A DNA stretch of 64,000 nt. Source: Microbacterium terregens (GTDB lineage Bacteria > Pseudomonadota > Alphaproteobacteria > Sphingomonadales > Sphingomonadaceae). The DNA lies in NCBI RefSeq assembly GCF_027922045.1, contig NZ_BSEX01000009.1, positions 1-64,000 of the forward strand, given 5' to 3'. Under the pieces are notes generated by a model that worked only from the letters and a program-made list of their open reading frames with translations, ran no database searches and had not been told where the DNA came from. The stretch's first letter is position 1; the number at the start of each line of letters is the position of its first letter. Shown piece by piece: positions 18,587-28,449 of the stretch. A program made the position numbers and the translations under genes.

Positions 18587-20332
18587 TCAGACCAGCGCCT
18601 TGGCCTCGTCGTCCATCTCGCCCGATACCTCGCTCGCCCACAGGATCATCTCCGTGTGCGCCGCGCCCGAGGGGATCATCGGGAAGCAGTTGGCGAGCTT
18701 CGACACCCGGCAGTCGACCACCACCGGACCGTCATGCGCGAGCATCGCCTGGATCCCGTCGTCGAGATCGTCGGGATGCTCGATGCGGATGCCCTTCCAG
18801 CCATAGGCCTCGGCCAGCTTCACAAAGTCCGGCAGGCTTTCGCTGTAACTCTCGGAATAGCGGCCCGAATAGGTCAGCTCCTGCCACTGGCGGACCATCC
18901 CCATATATTCGTTGTTGAGGATGAAGATCTTGACCGGCAGGCGGTATTGGGTCGCGGTCGCCAGCTCCTGGATGTTCATCTGGATCGAGGCTTCGCCGGC
19001 GATGTCGATCACGAGCGCGTCCGGATCGCCCAGCTGCGCGCCGATCGCCGCGGGCAGGCCATAGCCCATGGTGCCGAGACCGCCGGAGGTCAGCCACTTG
19101 TTCGGCGCCTCGAACCCGAAGTGCTGCGCGGCCCACATCTGGTGCTGGCCGACCTCGGTCGAGATGATCGGCGCGCGATCCTTGGTCGCTTCGTACAGCG
19201 CACGGATCGCCCGCTGGGGCATGATCTCGTCCGCGCGATCCTCGAAATCGAGACAGTGCTTGGCGCGCCAGCCGGCGATGCGGGCGAACCATTCGCTCAG
19301 GTCGGGCGTGGGATAGGCCCGGGCCTTCCAGAGCTCGATCATGGCCGCAAGCGCGCGGCCGCAATCGGCGACGATCGGCAGGTCGACGCGCACGTTCTTG
19401 TTCACCGAGGACCGGTCGATATCGACGTGGATCTTGCGGCTGTGGGGGCTGAAGGCGTCGAGCCGGCCCGTGACGCGATCGTCGAAGCGCGCGCCCAGAC
19501 AGACGATCAGGTCGGCCTGGTTCATCGCCAGGTTCGCCTCATAGGTGCCGTGCATGCCGAGCATGCCGAGCCACTTGTCCGACGACGCGGGCAGCGCGCC
19601 GAGGCCCATCAGCGTGGAGGTGACCGGCGCGCCGGTGATCGCCACCAGCTCGCGCAGGAGCCGCGAGGCCTCGGGGCCCGAGTTGATGATGCCGCCGCCG
19701 GTGTAGAAGATCGGGCGCTCGGCCGCGGCCAGCATCTCGACCGCCGCCTCGATCGCGGCCGCGTCGGGCTCGACCTGCGGGCGGTAGGTCTTGTGCTGGA
19801 TCGGACCCGGCGCGCTGTAGCGCGCGGTCGCGACCTGCACGTCCTTGGGGATGTCGATCACGACCGGGCCAGGGCGACCCGAGGTGGCGATGTGGAACGC
19901 CTCATGCACCACCGAGCCGAGCCGCTCCGGGTCCTTCACCAGGTAATTGTGCTTGGTGCAGTGGCTGGTGATGCCGACCGTGTCCGCTTCCTGGAACGCG
20001 TCGGTGCCGATCAGCCCGGTCGGGACCTGCCCGGTGATGACCACCATCGGGATAGAGTCGAGCAGCGCGTCGGTGATGCCGGTGACGGCATTGGTCGCGC
20101 CGGGGCCCGAGGTGACCAGCACGACACCGGGCTTGCCGGTGGAGCGGGCATAGCCCTCCGCCGCATGGGTCGCCGCCTGTTCGTGGCGGACCAGGATGTG
20201 GCGGATCTTCGACTGCTTGAAGAGCGCGTCATAGATCGGAAGCACCGCGCCGCCAGGATAGCCGAACACGAGCTCCACGCCGAGATCGACCAGCGCCTCG
20301 ACCAGGATTTCGGCTCCGCTTTTCTCGACCAC
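18587..20332 (-). CDS. ilvB: Acetolactate synthase large (catalytic) subunit
   Basis: A 581-residue ThDP enzyme that joins pyruvate to pyruvate or 2-oxobutyrate. The N-terminal PYR domain has the catalytic Glu in LVRHEQAATHAAEGYAR, a central FAD-binding domain follows, and the C-terminal PP domain has GEASIQMNIQELATATQY. The usual Asp of the ThDP/Mg GD(G/A) motif is Glu447 here. It starts with GTG at 20332, seven bases after AAGGAGG. The 82 bases between it and miaA contain no leader peptide or terminator that I can find. Confidence 0.95.
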   Translation of the reverse strand: MVEKSGAEILVEALVDLGVELVFGYPGGAVLPIYDALFKQSKIRHILVRHEQAATHAAEGYARSTGKPGVVLVTSGPGATNAVTGITDALLDSIPMVVITGQVPTGLIGTDAFQEADTVGITSHCTKHNYLVKDPERLGSVVHEAFHIATSGRPGPVVIDIPKDVQVATARYSAPGPIQHKTYRPQVEPDAAAIEAAVEMLAAAERPIFYTGGGIINSGPEASRLLRELVAITGAPVTSTLMGLGALPASSDKWLGMLGMHGTYEANLAMNQADLIVCLGARFDDRVTGRLDAFSPHSRKIHVDIDRSSVNKNVRVDLPIVADCGRALAAMIELWKARAYPTPDLSEWFARIAGWRAKHCLDFEDRADEIMPQRAIRALYEATKDRAPIISTEVGQHQMWAAQHFGFEAPNKWLTSGGLGTMGYGLPAAIGAQLGDPDALVIDIAGEASIQMNIQELATATQYRLPVKIFILNNEYMGMVRQWQELTYSGRYSESYSESLPDFVKLAEAYGWKGIRIEHPDDLDDGIQAMLAHDGPVVVDCRVSKLANCFPMIPSGAAHTEMILWASEVSGEMDDEAKALV

Positions 20333-20414
20333 GTCACGTCCTCCTTACTTCGCAGCTGCAGCAGCAGCCTCTCGGACGCAGGCCGCCTATCGACAGGAAA
20401 GCAAGGATGCAAGG

Positions 20415-21344
20415 CTAGTCGGACAACTTTTGTTCAAAAAAAGCTTCCAAGTCGCATGATTCCGTCGCGGTGGCGCGGTGCCAGTCGGCGGGCGGCTGGT
20501 TGCGAAACCAGGTGTATTGGCGCTTGGCATATTGGCGCGTGGCGAGGCGGCTCTCGGCAAGTGCCTGTTCCCGCGTGATTTCGCCGCGGAGACAGGCGGC
20601 GATCTGCGGCACGCCGATCGCACGGCGCACCGGGGCGTCGGGGCTGAGGTCCTCGCGGGCGAGCAACGCCGCGACTTCCCCGATCGCGCCGCCTGCGAAC
20701 ATCGCTTCGAGCCGGCGGTCGCAGCGCTCCACCAGCCACGCCCGGTCGGGAAGCAGGATGAGCGGCACCAGATCGATGCGGTCGGCGATGCCGCCTTCGC
20801 GCGCGGCCTGCCACTGGGCGAGCGGCCGGCCGGTCGAGCGCACCACCTCCAGCGCGCGGGCCACCCGCGTCGTATCGCTCGCGCGCAGCCGCCCGGCCGC
20901 CTGCGGGTCGAGGCGCGCGAGCGCGGCGTGCGCCTCTGCCACGGGGAGCGCGCGAACCTCTGTGCGGATGGCCGGGTCGATCTCCGGGACCGGGGCGATG
21001 CCGTCCAGCAGCGTGCGGAGATAAAGGCCGGTGCCGCCGACGAGGACCGGCAGCCGCCCCTCCGCCAGCGCCGCGTCGATCGCCACGCGCGCCTCTGCCG
21101 CCCAGCGGGCGGCGGAATAATCCTCCCCGCCATCGACATGGCCGAACAGGCGGTGGGGAACCTGTGCCTCTTCTTCGGCGCTCGGACGGGCGCTCAGCAC
21201 GCGCAGGTCGCGATAGACCTGGGCGGAGTCGGCATTGATGACAGTGCCGCGGTAGCGTTCGGCGACGGCGATCGCCAGCGCGGACTTGCCGCTGGCGGTC
21301 GGCCCTGCAATGAGCGCGACCTTCGGCAAAGGGGTATGCACCAT
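20415..21344 (-). CDS. miaA: tRNA dimethylallyltransferase
   Basis: A 309-residue enzyme that adds a dimethylallyl group to A37 of tRNAs reading UNN codons. The P-loop [14 protein letters not shown] near residues 9-22 and the [14 protein letters not shown] segment are typical. The C-terminal end includes [14 protein letters not shown], a strong MiaA signature. I start it at 21344, which overlaps the serB start head to head; an in-frame ATG at 21350 is also possible. Either way its promoter must lie inside serB. Confidence 0.93.
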   Translation of the reverse strand: MVHTPLPKVALIAGPTASGKSALAIAVAERYRGTVINADSAQVYRDLRVLSARPSAEEEAQVPHRLFGHVDGGEDYSAARWAAEARVAIDAALAEGRLPVLVGGTGLYLRTLLDGIAPVPEIDPAIRTEVRALPVAEAHAALARLDPQAAGRLRASDTTRVARALEVVRSTGRPLAQWQAAREGGIADRIDLVPLILLPDRAWLVERCDRRLEAMFAGGAIGEVAALLAREDLSPDAPVRRAIGVPQIAACLRGEITREQALAESRLATRQYAKRQYTWFRNQPPADWHRATATESCDLEAFFEQKLSD

Positions 21345-22224
21345 GTTCATCGCGACGCTGATAGCAGCCGAACGCATCGGCGCAGGCGATATTTCGACAG
21401 CGGCGGACCGGCTGGCGGCGGCGGGCTGTGCGCCCGGTGCCGTCGCGTGGATCGAGGAAGGACGCGCGGCGGACGTGCCGTTCGCGCACGGGCCCGATCT
21501 TGCGCGTGGCGTGCTGGAAGGCGCGTTTGCGGGCACCGACGTGGTGGTGCAGCCGGCGGCAGGGCGGGCCAAGCGGCTGCTGATCGCCGACATGGATTCG
21601 ACCATGATCACCGTCGAGTGCATCGACGAACTCGCCGACTATGCCGGCATTAAGCCGCAGATCGCCGAGGTCACCGAGCGGGCGATGCGCGGCGAGCTCG
21701 ACTTCGCCGCTGCGCTGGACGCGCGAGTCGCGCTGTTGAAGGGCCTGGGCGAGGACGCGATCGAGCGCTGCCTGGCCGAGCGCGTGCGGATCACGCCGGG
21801 TGCCGAGGCGCTGGTGAAGACGATGCGCGCGAACGGGGCCGAGACGATCCTGATCTCGGGCGGCTTCACCCGCTTTGCCGAGCCGGTCGCGCGCCAGATC
21901 GGTTTCGGCCGGGCGATCGCCAACCGGCTGATGATCGCCGACGGCGTGCTCGACGGGACGGTGGCGAAGCCGATCGTGGACTCGGCTACCAAGGAAGCGA
22001 CGCTGGTCGAGGCGATCGCGACGCTGGGGCTCGATCCGGCGGCGACGCTGGCGGTCGGCGACGGGGCCAACGACTTGGCGATGATCCGCCGGGCCGGGTT
22101 GGGGGTCGCGTTCCATGCCAAGCCGATCGTGGCCGCGGCGGCGGGCGCGCGGATCGACCATGGGGATCTGTCGGCGCTGCTCTATGCGCAGGGGTATGCG
22201 CGGGATCGCTGGGTGCTGGAGTAA
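21343..22224 (+). CDS. serB: Phosphoserine phosphatase
   Basis: A 293-residue HAD-family enzyme that releases serine from phosphoserine, the last step of serine synthesis. The catalytic DMDSTMI motif is at about residues 85-91. Motif II lies in [15 protein letters not shown] and motif IV is [11 protein letters not shown]. The first 80 residues form a divergent ACT-like domain. The start follows AAAGGGG. The ATG shares bases with the miaA start codon on the other strand (CATG at 21342-21345). Confidence 0.94.
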   Translation: MFIATLIAAERIGAGDISTAADRLAAAGCAPGAVAWIEEGRAADVPFAHGPDLARGVLEGAFAGTDVVVQPAAGRAKRLLIADMDSTMITVECIDELADYAGIKPQIAEVTERAMRGELDFAAALDARVALLKGLGEDAIERCLAERVRITPGAEALVKTMRANGAETILISGGFTRFAEPVARQIGFGRAIANRLMIADGVLDGTVAKPIVDSATKEATLVEAIATLGLDPAATLAVGDGANDLAMIRRAGLGVAFHAKPIVAAAAGARIDHGDLSALLYAQGYARDRWVLE

Positions 22225-22231
22225 GCCAGCC

Positions 22232-22470
22232 GTACCCCGGCGGAGGCCGGTCCGGTTGCGGTGGTGGCGGCGCGCAACCGTCGGAGCTTTCCCAACTGGG
22301 CCCCGGCCTTCGCCGGGGTACAGTATGGGGGGCGAGGCGATCTGTCGCTGCAGCTAAGCGCGCGTCGTGTTCGTGGCCCTGGGCTCCTGCCTTCACAGGA
22401 GCACGGGTGCGGGGAGGGTGCGCCTGCAAGTGAAGAGGCGTACTCCCGCGCAGGCGGGAGTCCAGGGTTG
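22232..22470. repeat. REP-like cluster 2: order A, A', B', B
   Basis: Between convergent serB and the SPOR gene: degenerate A (22232-22258, missing two stem bases), inverted A (22293-22321), inverted B (22377-22404), B (22440-22470). It fills most of the 302-base gap. The units closely match those of the other three clusters, but the pair order and orientation differ. Confidence 0.85.
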
Positions 22471-22526
22471 CAGGAGGCTGCGGCCGCGGCTCGCCTTGCG
22501 CTAGCGTCAGCGGAGCCCAGCCCTCG

Positions 22527-23537
22527 TCAGCGCTTCACCGGGAGGCAGGACTTGACCGCGGAGCAGGCGCGCGTGGCCTCTGCGCTGGAGGCGTAGGGGC
22601 CGACCAGCAGCTTGGTGACGGCGCCGGCCTGGACATATTCGGGCGTGCGGCCCGGGAACTTGGCCCGCATCTGCGACCACAAGGCCTGGGCGCCGCCGCT
22701 CTCGCGGAAAGCGCCGAGCTGGACGCGCCAGCCACCGCCGGCCACGGGAGCGGCGGCGGGCGGGGTCGGGCGGGCGGCCGCGGCCGGCGCCACCGGTGCC
22801 GCGCGCACCGGGGCAGGGGCCGGTGCGGTGCGTACCGGCGCGGGCGTCGCGGGTGCGGTCCGAACGGGTGCCGCGGGTGCGGCCGGAACGGGTGCCGCCG
22901 GTGCGGTGCGCGCAGTGGTGACGGCTGCTGCCGGCGCTGCCGCAGCGACCGTGGTGGCGGTCACCGGCGCGCGTGCCGCCTGTGCCTCGATGGTGCGGGC
23001 CATCTCCAGGCCGCGCTGGCGATCCTGGAGCGAGACGTACTTGTCCATCTGCGCCAGAGTCTGCGACGCCTGCGGCAGCCCCGAACTGGAGGCACGGGTC
23101 ATCAGCGCATAGGCCCGGACCCAGTCCTTCGACACGGCGTCGCCGTTGAACAACATGGTGCCGAGCACGAACTGCGCACGCGCCTCGCCGCGGGCGGCGG
23201 ATTGTTCGAGCCACTTGACCGCTTCCTGGCGACGGCCGTTCTGGAACAGCGCCAGGCCATAGTTGGTCACCGCCTGCGGATGGCCCTGGGCGGCCGCCTT
23301 GGCATACCATTGCTCCGCCTGGGCGAGATCGGCGGGCACTCCGCGGCCGAGCTTATAGGCCTGGGCCAGGTTGAACTGGGCGTCCGGGTCGCCCTTCAGC
23401 GCCGGACCGCGCCATTCCTTCACCGCGCGGGCGAAGTCGCCGCGGGTCCAGGCGTCCACCCCGTCCTTGACGTCGGCAAATGCCGGCTGGCCGAGCAGCA
23501 GCAGGGCTGCGGTCCCGAGAAAAAGCTTGGCTCGCAT
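22527..23537 (-). CDS. Sel1/TPR and SPOR-domain exported protein
   Basis: A 336-residue envelope protein. After a signal peptide (MRAKLFLGTAALLLLGQPAFA) come several Sel1-like repeats, residues about 40-160 (for example AQFNLAQAYKLGRGVPADLA), then a 90-residue Ala/Pro/Val/Thr linker, and a SPOR domain in the last 70 residues (GGWRVQLGAFRESGGAQAL). SPOR domains bind denuded peptidoglycan at the division septum, so a cell-envelope or division role is likely. The start at 23537 is preferred to 23546 because GGAAGG lies nine bases before it. It is divergent from another SPOR protein. Confidence 0.87.
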   Translation of the reverse strand: MRAKLFLGTAALLLLGQPAFADVKDGVDAWTRGDFARAVKEWRGPALKGDPDAQFNLAQAYKLGRGVPADLAQAEQWYAKAAAQGHPQAVTNYGLALFQNGRRQEAVKWLEQSAARGEARAQFVLGTMLFNGDAVSKDWVRAYALMTRASSSGLPQASQTLAQMDKYVSLQDRQRGLEMARTIEAQAARAPVTATTVAAAAPAAAVTTARTAPAAPVPAAPAAPVRTAPATPAPVRTAPAPAPVRAAPVAPAAAARPTPPAAAPVAGGGWRVQLGAFRESGGAQALWSQMRAKFPGRTPEYVQAGAVTKLLVGPYASSAEATRACSAVKSCLPVKR

Positions 23538-23737
23538 GGTCTTCATCCTTCCGCGTCGCTGCCCGCTTATCGCGGCGTGCACCCGGGCGCCACCCTCGTG
23601 GGCAATGCCGTGCGTGCGCGTGCGGGCTTGCTCGTGCCGCCTCCATTAACCCAATCTTATCCGGAAACGGGACAGGTTGCGCGTGCAATCAAGGGACCGG
23701 GAATGGGTGACGTGCAGGCGGCTGGGGCAGGGGTGGA

Positions 23738-24964
23738 ATGCTGAGGAGCCGTGCCCTGTTTTCCGTGGGCGCGTCCGCCCTGTTGCTGGGTGCCGGATGC
23801 AGCACCAGCGGCTCCGGCGACCTCCCCGTGGCGAGCGACGCTGCAGGGGCGCGCAGCCAATCGCGGATCGACAAGCTCGTCAACAAGGCGGAGGTCGCGA
23901 TCGCGGAGCATCGCGGCTCGGCTGCCGTGAAATACGCCGAGCAGCTGGTGGCGCTGTCGCCTTCCGATCCCGCCCACCGTGCGCTGCTGGCACATGCCTA
24001 TCTGCAGGCGGGACGCTTCGCCTCGGCCGCGCAGGCGGCGGGCGACGCGCTGGCGCTCGACCCGCGCGATCCGCGTGCGGCGCTCGACCTCGCGCTCGCA
24101 CAGACGGCACTCGGCGACTGGACCGCGGCGCGGGCGACGCTTGCCACTTATGCGGAAGTTCTGAGGCCGGCGGATCGCGGGCTGGCGCTGGCGCTGGCAG
24201 GGGATCCGATCGGCGGGGCGGTGCTGATCGGCGAGGAAGCGCGCGGCGCCGCGGCGAGCGCGACCGCCCGGCAGAACCTGGCACTGGCGCTCGCGCTTGG
24301 CGGGCGCTGGGCGGAGGCGCGTGCCGTAGCGGCCGTCGACCTGACCGGCGACGAGCTCGAGCGGCGAATGCGCGAGTGGATGGCGTTCGTGCAGCCGACG
24401 ACCTCCTCGCAGCAGGTGGCGACCCTGCTGGGTACCGAGGCGGTGGCCGATCCGGGGCAGCCGCTGGCGCTCGCGTTGGTGCGCCCGGTTGCGGCGGCAC
24501 CGGTGGCAGTGGCGCAGGCGCCGGTGTCGGTCGAGGCGGAACCCGCCGACGCAGCGCCCATCGGGGGCGTCCGCTTCGCACCGCGCCAGGAGATCGTGCA
24601 ATCGATCGCAGCGCGCGTGGCGGTTGCGCAGGATGCAGCGCCACGGATCGAAGCGGCCGCGCCCGCGCGGGGACGCTATTACGTGCAGCTCGGCGCGCAT
24701 GAGGACGCGGCCGTGGCAAGAGATGCCTGGGAGACGGCGCGGCGTCGCTATCGGGCGCTGGCAGGGCTCACCCCGTCCGGCGTGGAGGCGCGGGTCGGCG
24801 AGGGCCGCTTCTATCGCCTGTCGGTGGGCGGCTTTGCCCAGCCCGAGGCGGTCTCGCTGTGCGAGCGGCTGCGCGCGCAGGGCGGGCGCTGCTTCGTCCG
24901 CGCGGAGGCGGGCGACCGGGTAGCCGCCTGGGCCGCGCGCGAGCGGCAGGTCGCCGCCCGCTGA
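23738..24964 (+). CDS. TPR and SPOR-domain lipoprotein
   Basis: A 408-residue protein with a lipoprotein signal (SALLLGAGC, Cys about residue 21). TPR-like helices occupy residues about 45-200 (AVKYAEQLVALSPSDPAHRA, then ALALDPRDPRAALDLALAQ). A variable linker follows, then a C-terminal SPOR domain (GRYYVQLGAHEDAAVARDAW to RCFVRAEAG). It is probably anchored in the outer membrane and binds septal peptidoglycan. It faces the other SPOR gene across about 200 bases, and its own 3' end is 13 bases from the DHOase-like gene. Confidence 0.85.
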   Translation: MLRSRALFSVGASALLLGAGCSTSGSGDLPVASDAAGARSQSRIDKLVNKAEVAIAEHRGSAAVKYAEQLVALSPSDPAHRALLAHAYLQAGRFASAAQAAGDALALDPRDPRAALDLALAQTALGDWTAARATLATYAEVLRPADRGLALALAGDPIGGAVLIGEEARGAAASATARQNLALALALGGRWAEARAVAAVDLTGDELERRMREWMAFVQPTTSSQQVATLLGTEAVADPGQPLALALVRPVAAAPVAVAQAPVSVEAEPADAAPIGGVRFAPRQEIVQSIAARVAVAQDAAPRIEAAAPARGRYYVQLGAHEDAAVARDAWETARRRYRALAGLTPSGVEARVGEGRFYRLSVGGFAQPEAVSLCERLRAQGGRCFVRAEAGDRVAAWAARERQVAAR

Positions 24965-24977
24965 CCGGCGGGCCGCT

Positions 24978-26195
24978 TCAGAGGAAGCGGCCGCCCTTCA
25001 TGACCTTCAATGCCTTGCCCTGTACGGGCAGGCCGTCGAACGGCGTGTTGCCGGCCTTGGCCGCCATGCGCTCGGCGGAGATCAGCCAGGGTGCGTCGGC
25101 ATCGGCGATCAGCAGGTCGGCGGGATTGCCGGCCGCGAGCCTGCCGGTGTCGATGCCGAGCACGCGCGCCGGATTGACGGCGAGCAGCGCGAACAGGCGA
25201 TCGAGCGTGAGCACCTCGTCGCGGACCAGCCCGAGGCCAAAGGCGAGCAGCGTCTCGGCACCGGCCATGCCTTCGCTCGAATCGGTGAAGGGCAGGCGCT
25301 TTTCCTCCGGCCCGCGCGGGTCGTGGCCCGAGCACAGCACGTCCACCGTCCCGTCGCGAACCGCCGCGAGTGCGGCCTGCCGGTCCTCTTCCGACCGCAA
25401 CGGCGGCGAGAGATGGGCAAAGGTGCGATAGTCGTTGAGCGTGTTGTCGGAGAGCAGCAGGTGCGCGGGCGTGATGCCGCAGGTGACCGGCAGCCCGCGT
25501 GCCTTGGCGCGGCGGACGAGGTCGAAGCCGGCGGCGGTGGTGACCTGGCGGAAGTGGAGCGCGGCGCCGGTCTCCTCGACGAGCATCAGGTCGCGGGCGA
25601 TCGCCAGCGCCTCGGCCATCGACGGGGCGGCCGGCAGGCCCAGCCGGCTGGCGGTCTCGCCTTCGGTGGCGACAGCACCCTCGGCGAGGCCGCCGTCCTC
25701 GGCATGGGCGATGACCGTCAGGCCGCAGTCGCGGGCGTAGCGCAGCACCTTGCGCATCACGCCGGAGTTGCCGATCCAACGGCGGCCGGTCGCAACCGCA
25801 CGCGCGCCCGCGCTGGCGTTGATCGCCATCTCGGCGAGGTCGGTGCCCTGGAGGCCGCGCGTGGCGGCGGCGATCGGGTGGATCCAGAGGTCGGGCTTGC
25901 CCGCCTTGGCGGCGCGCTCGACGATGCCGGGATCGTCCAGCACCGGAGACTGGTCGGGCATGAGCCCGACGCGGACGATGCCGCCGGCACGGAACGCGGC
26001 GGGGTCCACCGCGAACACGCCGAGGTCGACGATGCCGGGGGCGAGCAGCTTTCCGCGCACGTCGATGCGCTCGGCACCTTCGGGGATGGCGACGTCGCCC
26101 ACTGCCGAGATGCGATCGCCCTCGACCAGCAGCGTGCCGGTGGAGACGCCGTTGGTGGGGCAGACGAGCGTCGCGTTGACGAAGGCGAGGGTCAT
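24978..26195 (-). CDS. Dihydroorotase-like protein, probably non-catalytic partner of ATCase
   Basis: A 405-residue amidohydrolase-fold protein. Active DHOases carry Asp-x-His-x-His after the first strand; here the same place reads [14 protein letters not shown] (residues 52-65), with Gly59 and Phe61 instead of the two histidines. Later motifs are partly kept ([27 protein letters not shown]). Lost metal ligands plus tight coupling to pyrB (ATGA overlap) match the inactive pyrC' proteins that scaffold aspartate carbamoyltransferase in Pseudomonas. A true pyrC would then be elsewhere in the genome. The start at 26195 is fixed by the overlap. Confidence 0.85.
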   Translation of the reverse strand: MTLAFVNATLVCPTNGVSTGTLLVEGDRISAVGDVAIPEGAERIDVRGKLLAPGIVDLGVFAVDPAAFRAGGIVRVGLMPDQSPVLDDPGIVERAAKAGKPDLWIHPIAAATRGLQGTDLAEMAINASAGARAVATGRRWIGNSGVMRKVLRYARDCGLTVIAHAEDGGLAEGAVATEGETASRLGLPAAPSMAEALAIARDLMLVEETGAALHFRQVTTAAGFDLVRRAKARGLPVTCGITPAHLLLSDNTLNDYRTFAHLSPPLRSEEDRQAALAAVRDGTVDVLCSGHDPRGPEEKRLPFTDSSEGMAGAETLLAFGLGLVRDEVLTLDRLFALLAVNPARVLGIDTGRLAAGNPADLLIADADAPWLISAERMAAKAGNTPFDGLPVQGKALKVMKGGRFL

Positions 26196-27181
26196 GCCCA
26201 GCCCTCCACGCCGCGCGAGCGCCGGGTGAGCACGTCCAGGCACGCCATGCGGACGGCGACGCCCATCTCGACCTGTTCGGTGATGGCCGAGCGTTCCAGG
26301 TCGTCGGCCACCTCGGAGGTGATCTCCACGCCGCGGTTCATGGGACCGGGGTGCATCACCAACGCGCCGGGCGCCGCGCGCTTCAGCCGTTCGGAGGTGA
26401 GGCCGTAGCGCATGTGATACTCGCGGGTGGAAGGAATGAAGCCGCCGTTCATGCGCTCGTTCTGGAGGCGGAGCATCATCACGACCTCGGCGCCTTCGAG
26501 CGCGGCGTCGAAGTCGGTGAAGGGGGTCACGCCCATGCGCTCGATCTCCGCCGGCATCAGGGTCGAGGGGGCGACCACGCGCACTTCGGCAGCCAGCGTG
26601 GTGAGCGCCAGGATATTGGAGCGGGCAACGCGGCTGTGGAGGATGTCGCCGCAGATCACGACCTTGCGGTGGGCGATGGCGCCGGTGCGGCGGCGGATGG
26701 TGAGTGCGTCGAGCAGCGCCTGCGTCGGATGCTCGTGCCAGCCATCGCCGGCGTTGAGCACGGGGCAGTCGACCTTGCCGGCGATCAGCTTGACTGCGCC
26801 CGAAGCGGAGTGGCGGATGACGATCACGTCGGCGCGCATCGCGTTCAACGTCACCGCCGTGTCGATCAGCGTCTCGCCCTTCTTCACGCTCGACTGGGCC
26901 GCGTGCATGTTGACGACGTCGGCGCCCAGCCGCTTGCCCGCGATCTCGAACGACAAGAGCGTGCGCGTCGAGTTCTCGAAAAAGGCGTTGATCTGGGTGA
27001 TGCCGTCCAGCCGCCGGTCGCTCTGAGCGCGGCTGCGGTTGGCCTCCACCCATTGTTCCGCCTCGTCGAGCAGGAACAGGATCTCGTGGGGCTGGAGACC
27101 TTCGATGCCGGTCAGGTGGCGGTGCGGAAACACGGCGCCCCCGGGGATCTGGGCGGCGGGGCTGTGATCGGAAATGTGCAT
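26192..27181 (-). CDS. pyrB: Aspartate carbamoyltransferase catalytic subunit
   Basis: A 329-residue enzyme that makes carbamoyl-aspartate, the committed step of pyrimidine synthesis. The carbamoyl-phosphate site is intact ([13 protein letters not shown]), as are the aspartate-loop lysine (SSVKKGET), [14 protein letters not shown] and [12 protein letters not shown] 15-residue N-terminal extension precedes the usual start, as in ATCases that pair with a DHOase-like protein. The ribosome site is weak. No pyrI is visible, so regulation would differ from the E. coli type. Its upstream region holds a type C repeat 80 bases away. Confidence 0.95.
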   Translation of the reverse strand: MHISDHSPAAQIPGGAVFPHRHLTGIEGLQPHEILFLLDEAEQWVEANRSRAQSDRRLDGITQINAFFENSTRTLLSFEIAGKRLGADVVNMHAAQSSVKKGETLIDTAVTLNAMRADVIVIRHSASGAVKLIAGKVDCPVLNAGDGWHEHPTQALLDALTIRRRTGAIAHRKVVICGDILHSRVARSNILALTTLAAEVRVVAPSTLMPAEIERMGVTPFTDFDAALEGAEVVMMLRLQNERMNGGFIPSTREYHMRYGLTSERLKRAAPGALVMHPGPMNRGVEITSEVADDLERSAITEQVEMGVAVRMACLDVLTRRSRGVEGWA

Positions 27182-27260
27182 CGAGGGGATCGCCTAATCC
27201 CCGCGGCGGACACGCGCAAGGCGTGCAGGGCCATCGGTCAGCTAGGCTGGACCAACGTAT

Positions 27261-27382
27261 CCTGTTCCGTTCGCCTCGAGCAGGCGTCGAGCTTGTCGAG
27301 ACGGCGTGTCGAGAGGTCGCGCACGCCGCCCCTCTCGATACGCGCTCTCGACAAGCTCGATCCCTACTCGAGGCGAACGGGG
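27261..27382. repeat. Type C dyad repeat, copy 2
   Basis: A second copy, 122 bp, of the element at 16775-16900. It keeps the outer ends (CCGTTCGCCTCGAG and CTCGAGGCGAACGG), both arms with TCGAGCTTGTCGAGA, and a variable centre. It lies 5 bases after the stop of the minus-strand membrane-protein gene, so again at a 3' end, and 80 bases before the pyrB start. Confidence 0.85.
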
Positions 27383-27387
27383 GAGGT

Positions 27388-27936
27388 TCAGGCGAGGCGC
27401 AGCTGCGGGCGGCGGCCGAACACCGACGGCGCACCGGCCGTGAGCGCGAGGTAGAGCGCCATCAGGCCGGTGAACCACATCGCGTCGTTGCGGGCGAGCA
27501 TCCAAACGATCGCGGGGGTGAAGTTCTCCGTCCCGCCCAGCACCATCGCGGTGAGGTAGGTCACGACTTCATAGGCGACGAACGCGCCTGCGATCGCGGC
27601 GACCATGCGTGCGAGCGACAGCGTGCCGGTGGAGCCGCGCACCGCATGGGCGACGCCGAAGCCGGCGAGCGTGCTCACCGCGATCGCGACCCCGCGCAGG
27701 ATCGTCATCGGGTCGGTCGGATAGCCGAGGAAGCCGAAGCCGATGATCTGGTTGAGCAGCCAGGCGCCCAGCACCGCCATGATGCCGGCGCGACGCGAGA
27801 GCGTGAGCGCCGACGCCGCGGCAAGCGCCGCGAACGGCGTCATGCAGGCGAGCGCGAAGCTGCCAAGGACGGCGGCGCCGTCGATGGCGACGAGCCAGCT
27901 GAGGTCGCGGGCGGAGCTGCTGCTGCGGGAAGCCAT
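27388..27936 (-). CDS. Hypothetical inner-membrane protein
   Basis: A 182-residue protein with five to six hydrophobic segments from about residue 15 to 170 (for example GAAVLGSFALACMTPFAALA and MVAAIAGAFVAYEVVTYLTA). I recognise no family. The start at 27936 is favoured because AGGATG lies at good spacing before it; an ATG at 27945 is in frame. It is 51 bases downstream of ruvX on the same strand and may be co-transcribed. A type C repeat follows the stop. Confidence 0.7.
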   Translation of the reverse strand: MASRSSSSARDLSWLVAIDGAAVLGSFALACMTPFAALAAASALTLSRRAGIMAVLGAWLLNQIIGFGFLGYPTDPMTILRGVAIAVSTLAGFGVAHAVRGSTGTLSLARMVAAIAGAFVAYEVVTYLTAMVLGGTENFTPAIVWMLARNDAMWFTGLMALYLALTAGAPSVFGRRPQLRLA

Positions 27937-27987
27937 TGGTATCATCCTGTCTGTGTCCGCCGCCCATAGCGCAGGGGCGGGCGCGCG

Positions 27988-28449
27988 TCAGCTGTTCACC
28001 AGCGCGTCGATTGCGGCCTGCAAAATATGCGCGGCGGCCATTTTGTCCACTGCCTCGGCGCGCTTGGCGCGGCTCATGTCCTGTTCGATCAGCACGCGCT
28101 CGACCGCAACGGTCGACCAGCGCTCGTCCCACAGCAGGATCGGCTGGCCCAGGTCGTCGAGGTTGCGGGCAAAGGCCCGGGTCGACTGGGTGCGCGGCGA
28201 ATCGCTGCCGTCCAGGTTTAGCGGCAGGCCGATGACGAGGCCGACCGTCTGGCGCTCCGCGATCAGCGCGACCAGCGCAGCCTTGTCCTTGGTGAACTTG
28301 GTGCGGCGGATCAGCACGGCCGGGCTCGCAAAGCTCCAGCCGGCGTCGCAGGCGGCGGTGCCGATCGTCTTGGTGCCGACGTCCAGGCCGAGGAGGCGGC
28401 CGCCATCGGGAAGCGCTGCGCGGAACGCGGCGGAGTCAGTGGTGATCAT
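27988..28449 (-). CDS. ruvX: RuvX/YqgF family Holliday-junction resolvase or pre-16S rRNA nuclease
   Basis: A 153-residue RNase H-fold protein. The catalytic first-strand Asp is in [14 protein letters not shown]. The later Asp/Glu motifs are in [15 protein letters not shown] and [16 protein letters not shown], and the final Asp in [17 protein letters not shown]. The family is essential in E. coli and matures the 16S rRNA 5' end, although first named for Holliday junctions. The start overlaps the upstream DUF3089 gene by ATGA. Confidence 0.92.
   Translation of the reverse strand: MITTDSAAFRAALPDGGRLLGLDVGTKTIGTAACDAGWSFASPAVLIRRTKFTKDKAALVALIAERQTVGLVIGLPLNLDGSDSPRTQSTRAFARNLDDLGQPILLWDERWSTVAVERVLIEQDMSRAKRAEAVDKMAAAHILQAAIDALVNS

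Noticed and set aside
20333..20414. Attenuator leader before ilvB
   Set aside because: A short frame has several CTG Leu codons, but it has no stop before ilvB and no terminator hairpin follows.
26196..27434. Upstream extension of the dihydroorotase-like frame through pyrB
   Set aside because: It is an out-of-phase shadow of pyrB; the real start is at the ATGA overlap.
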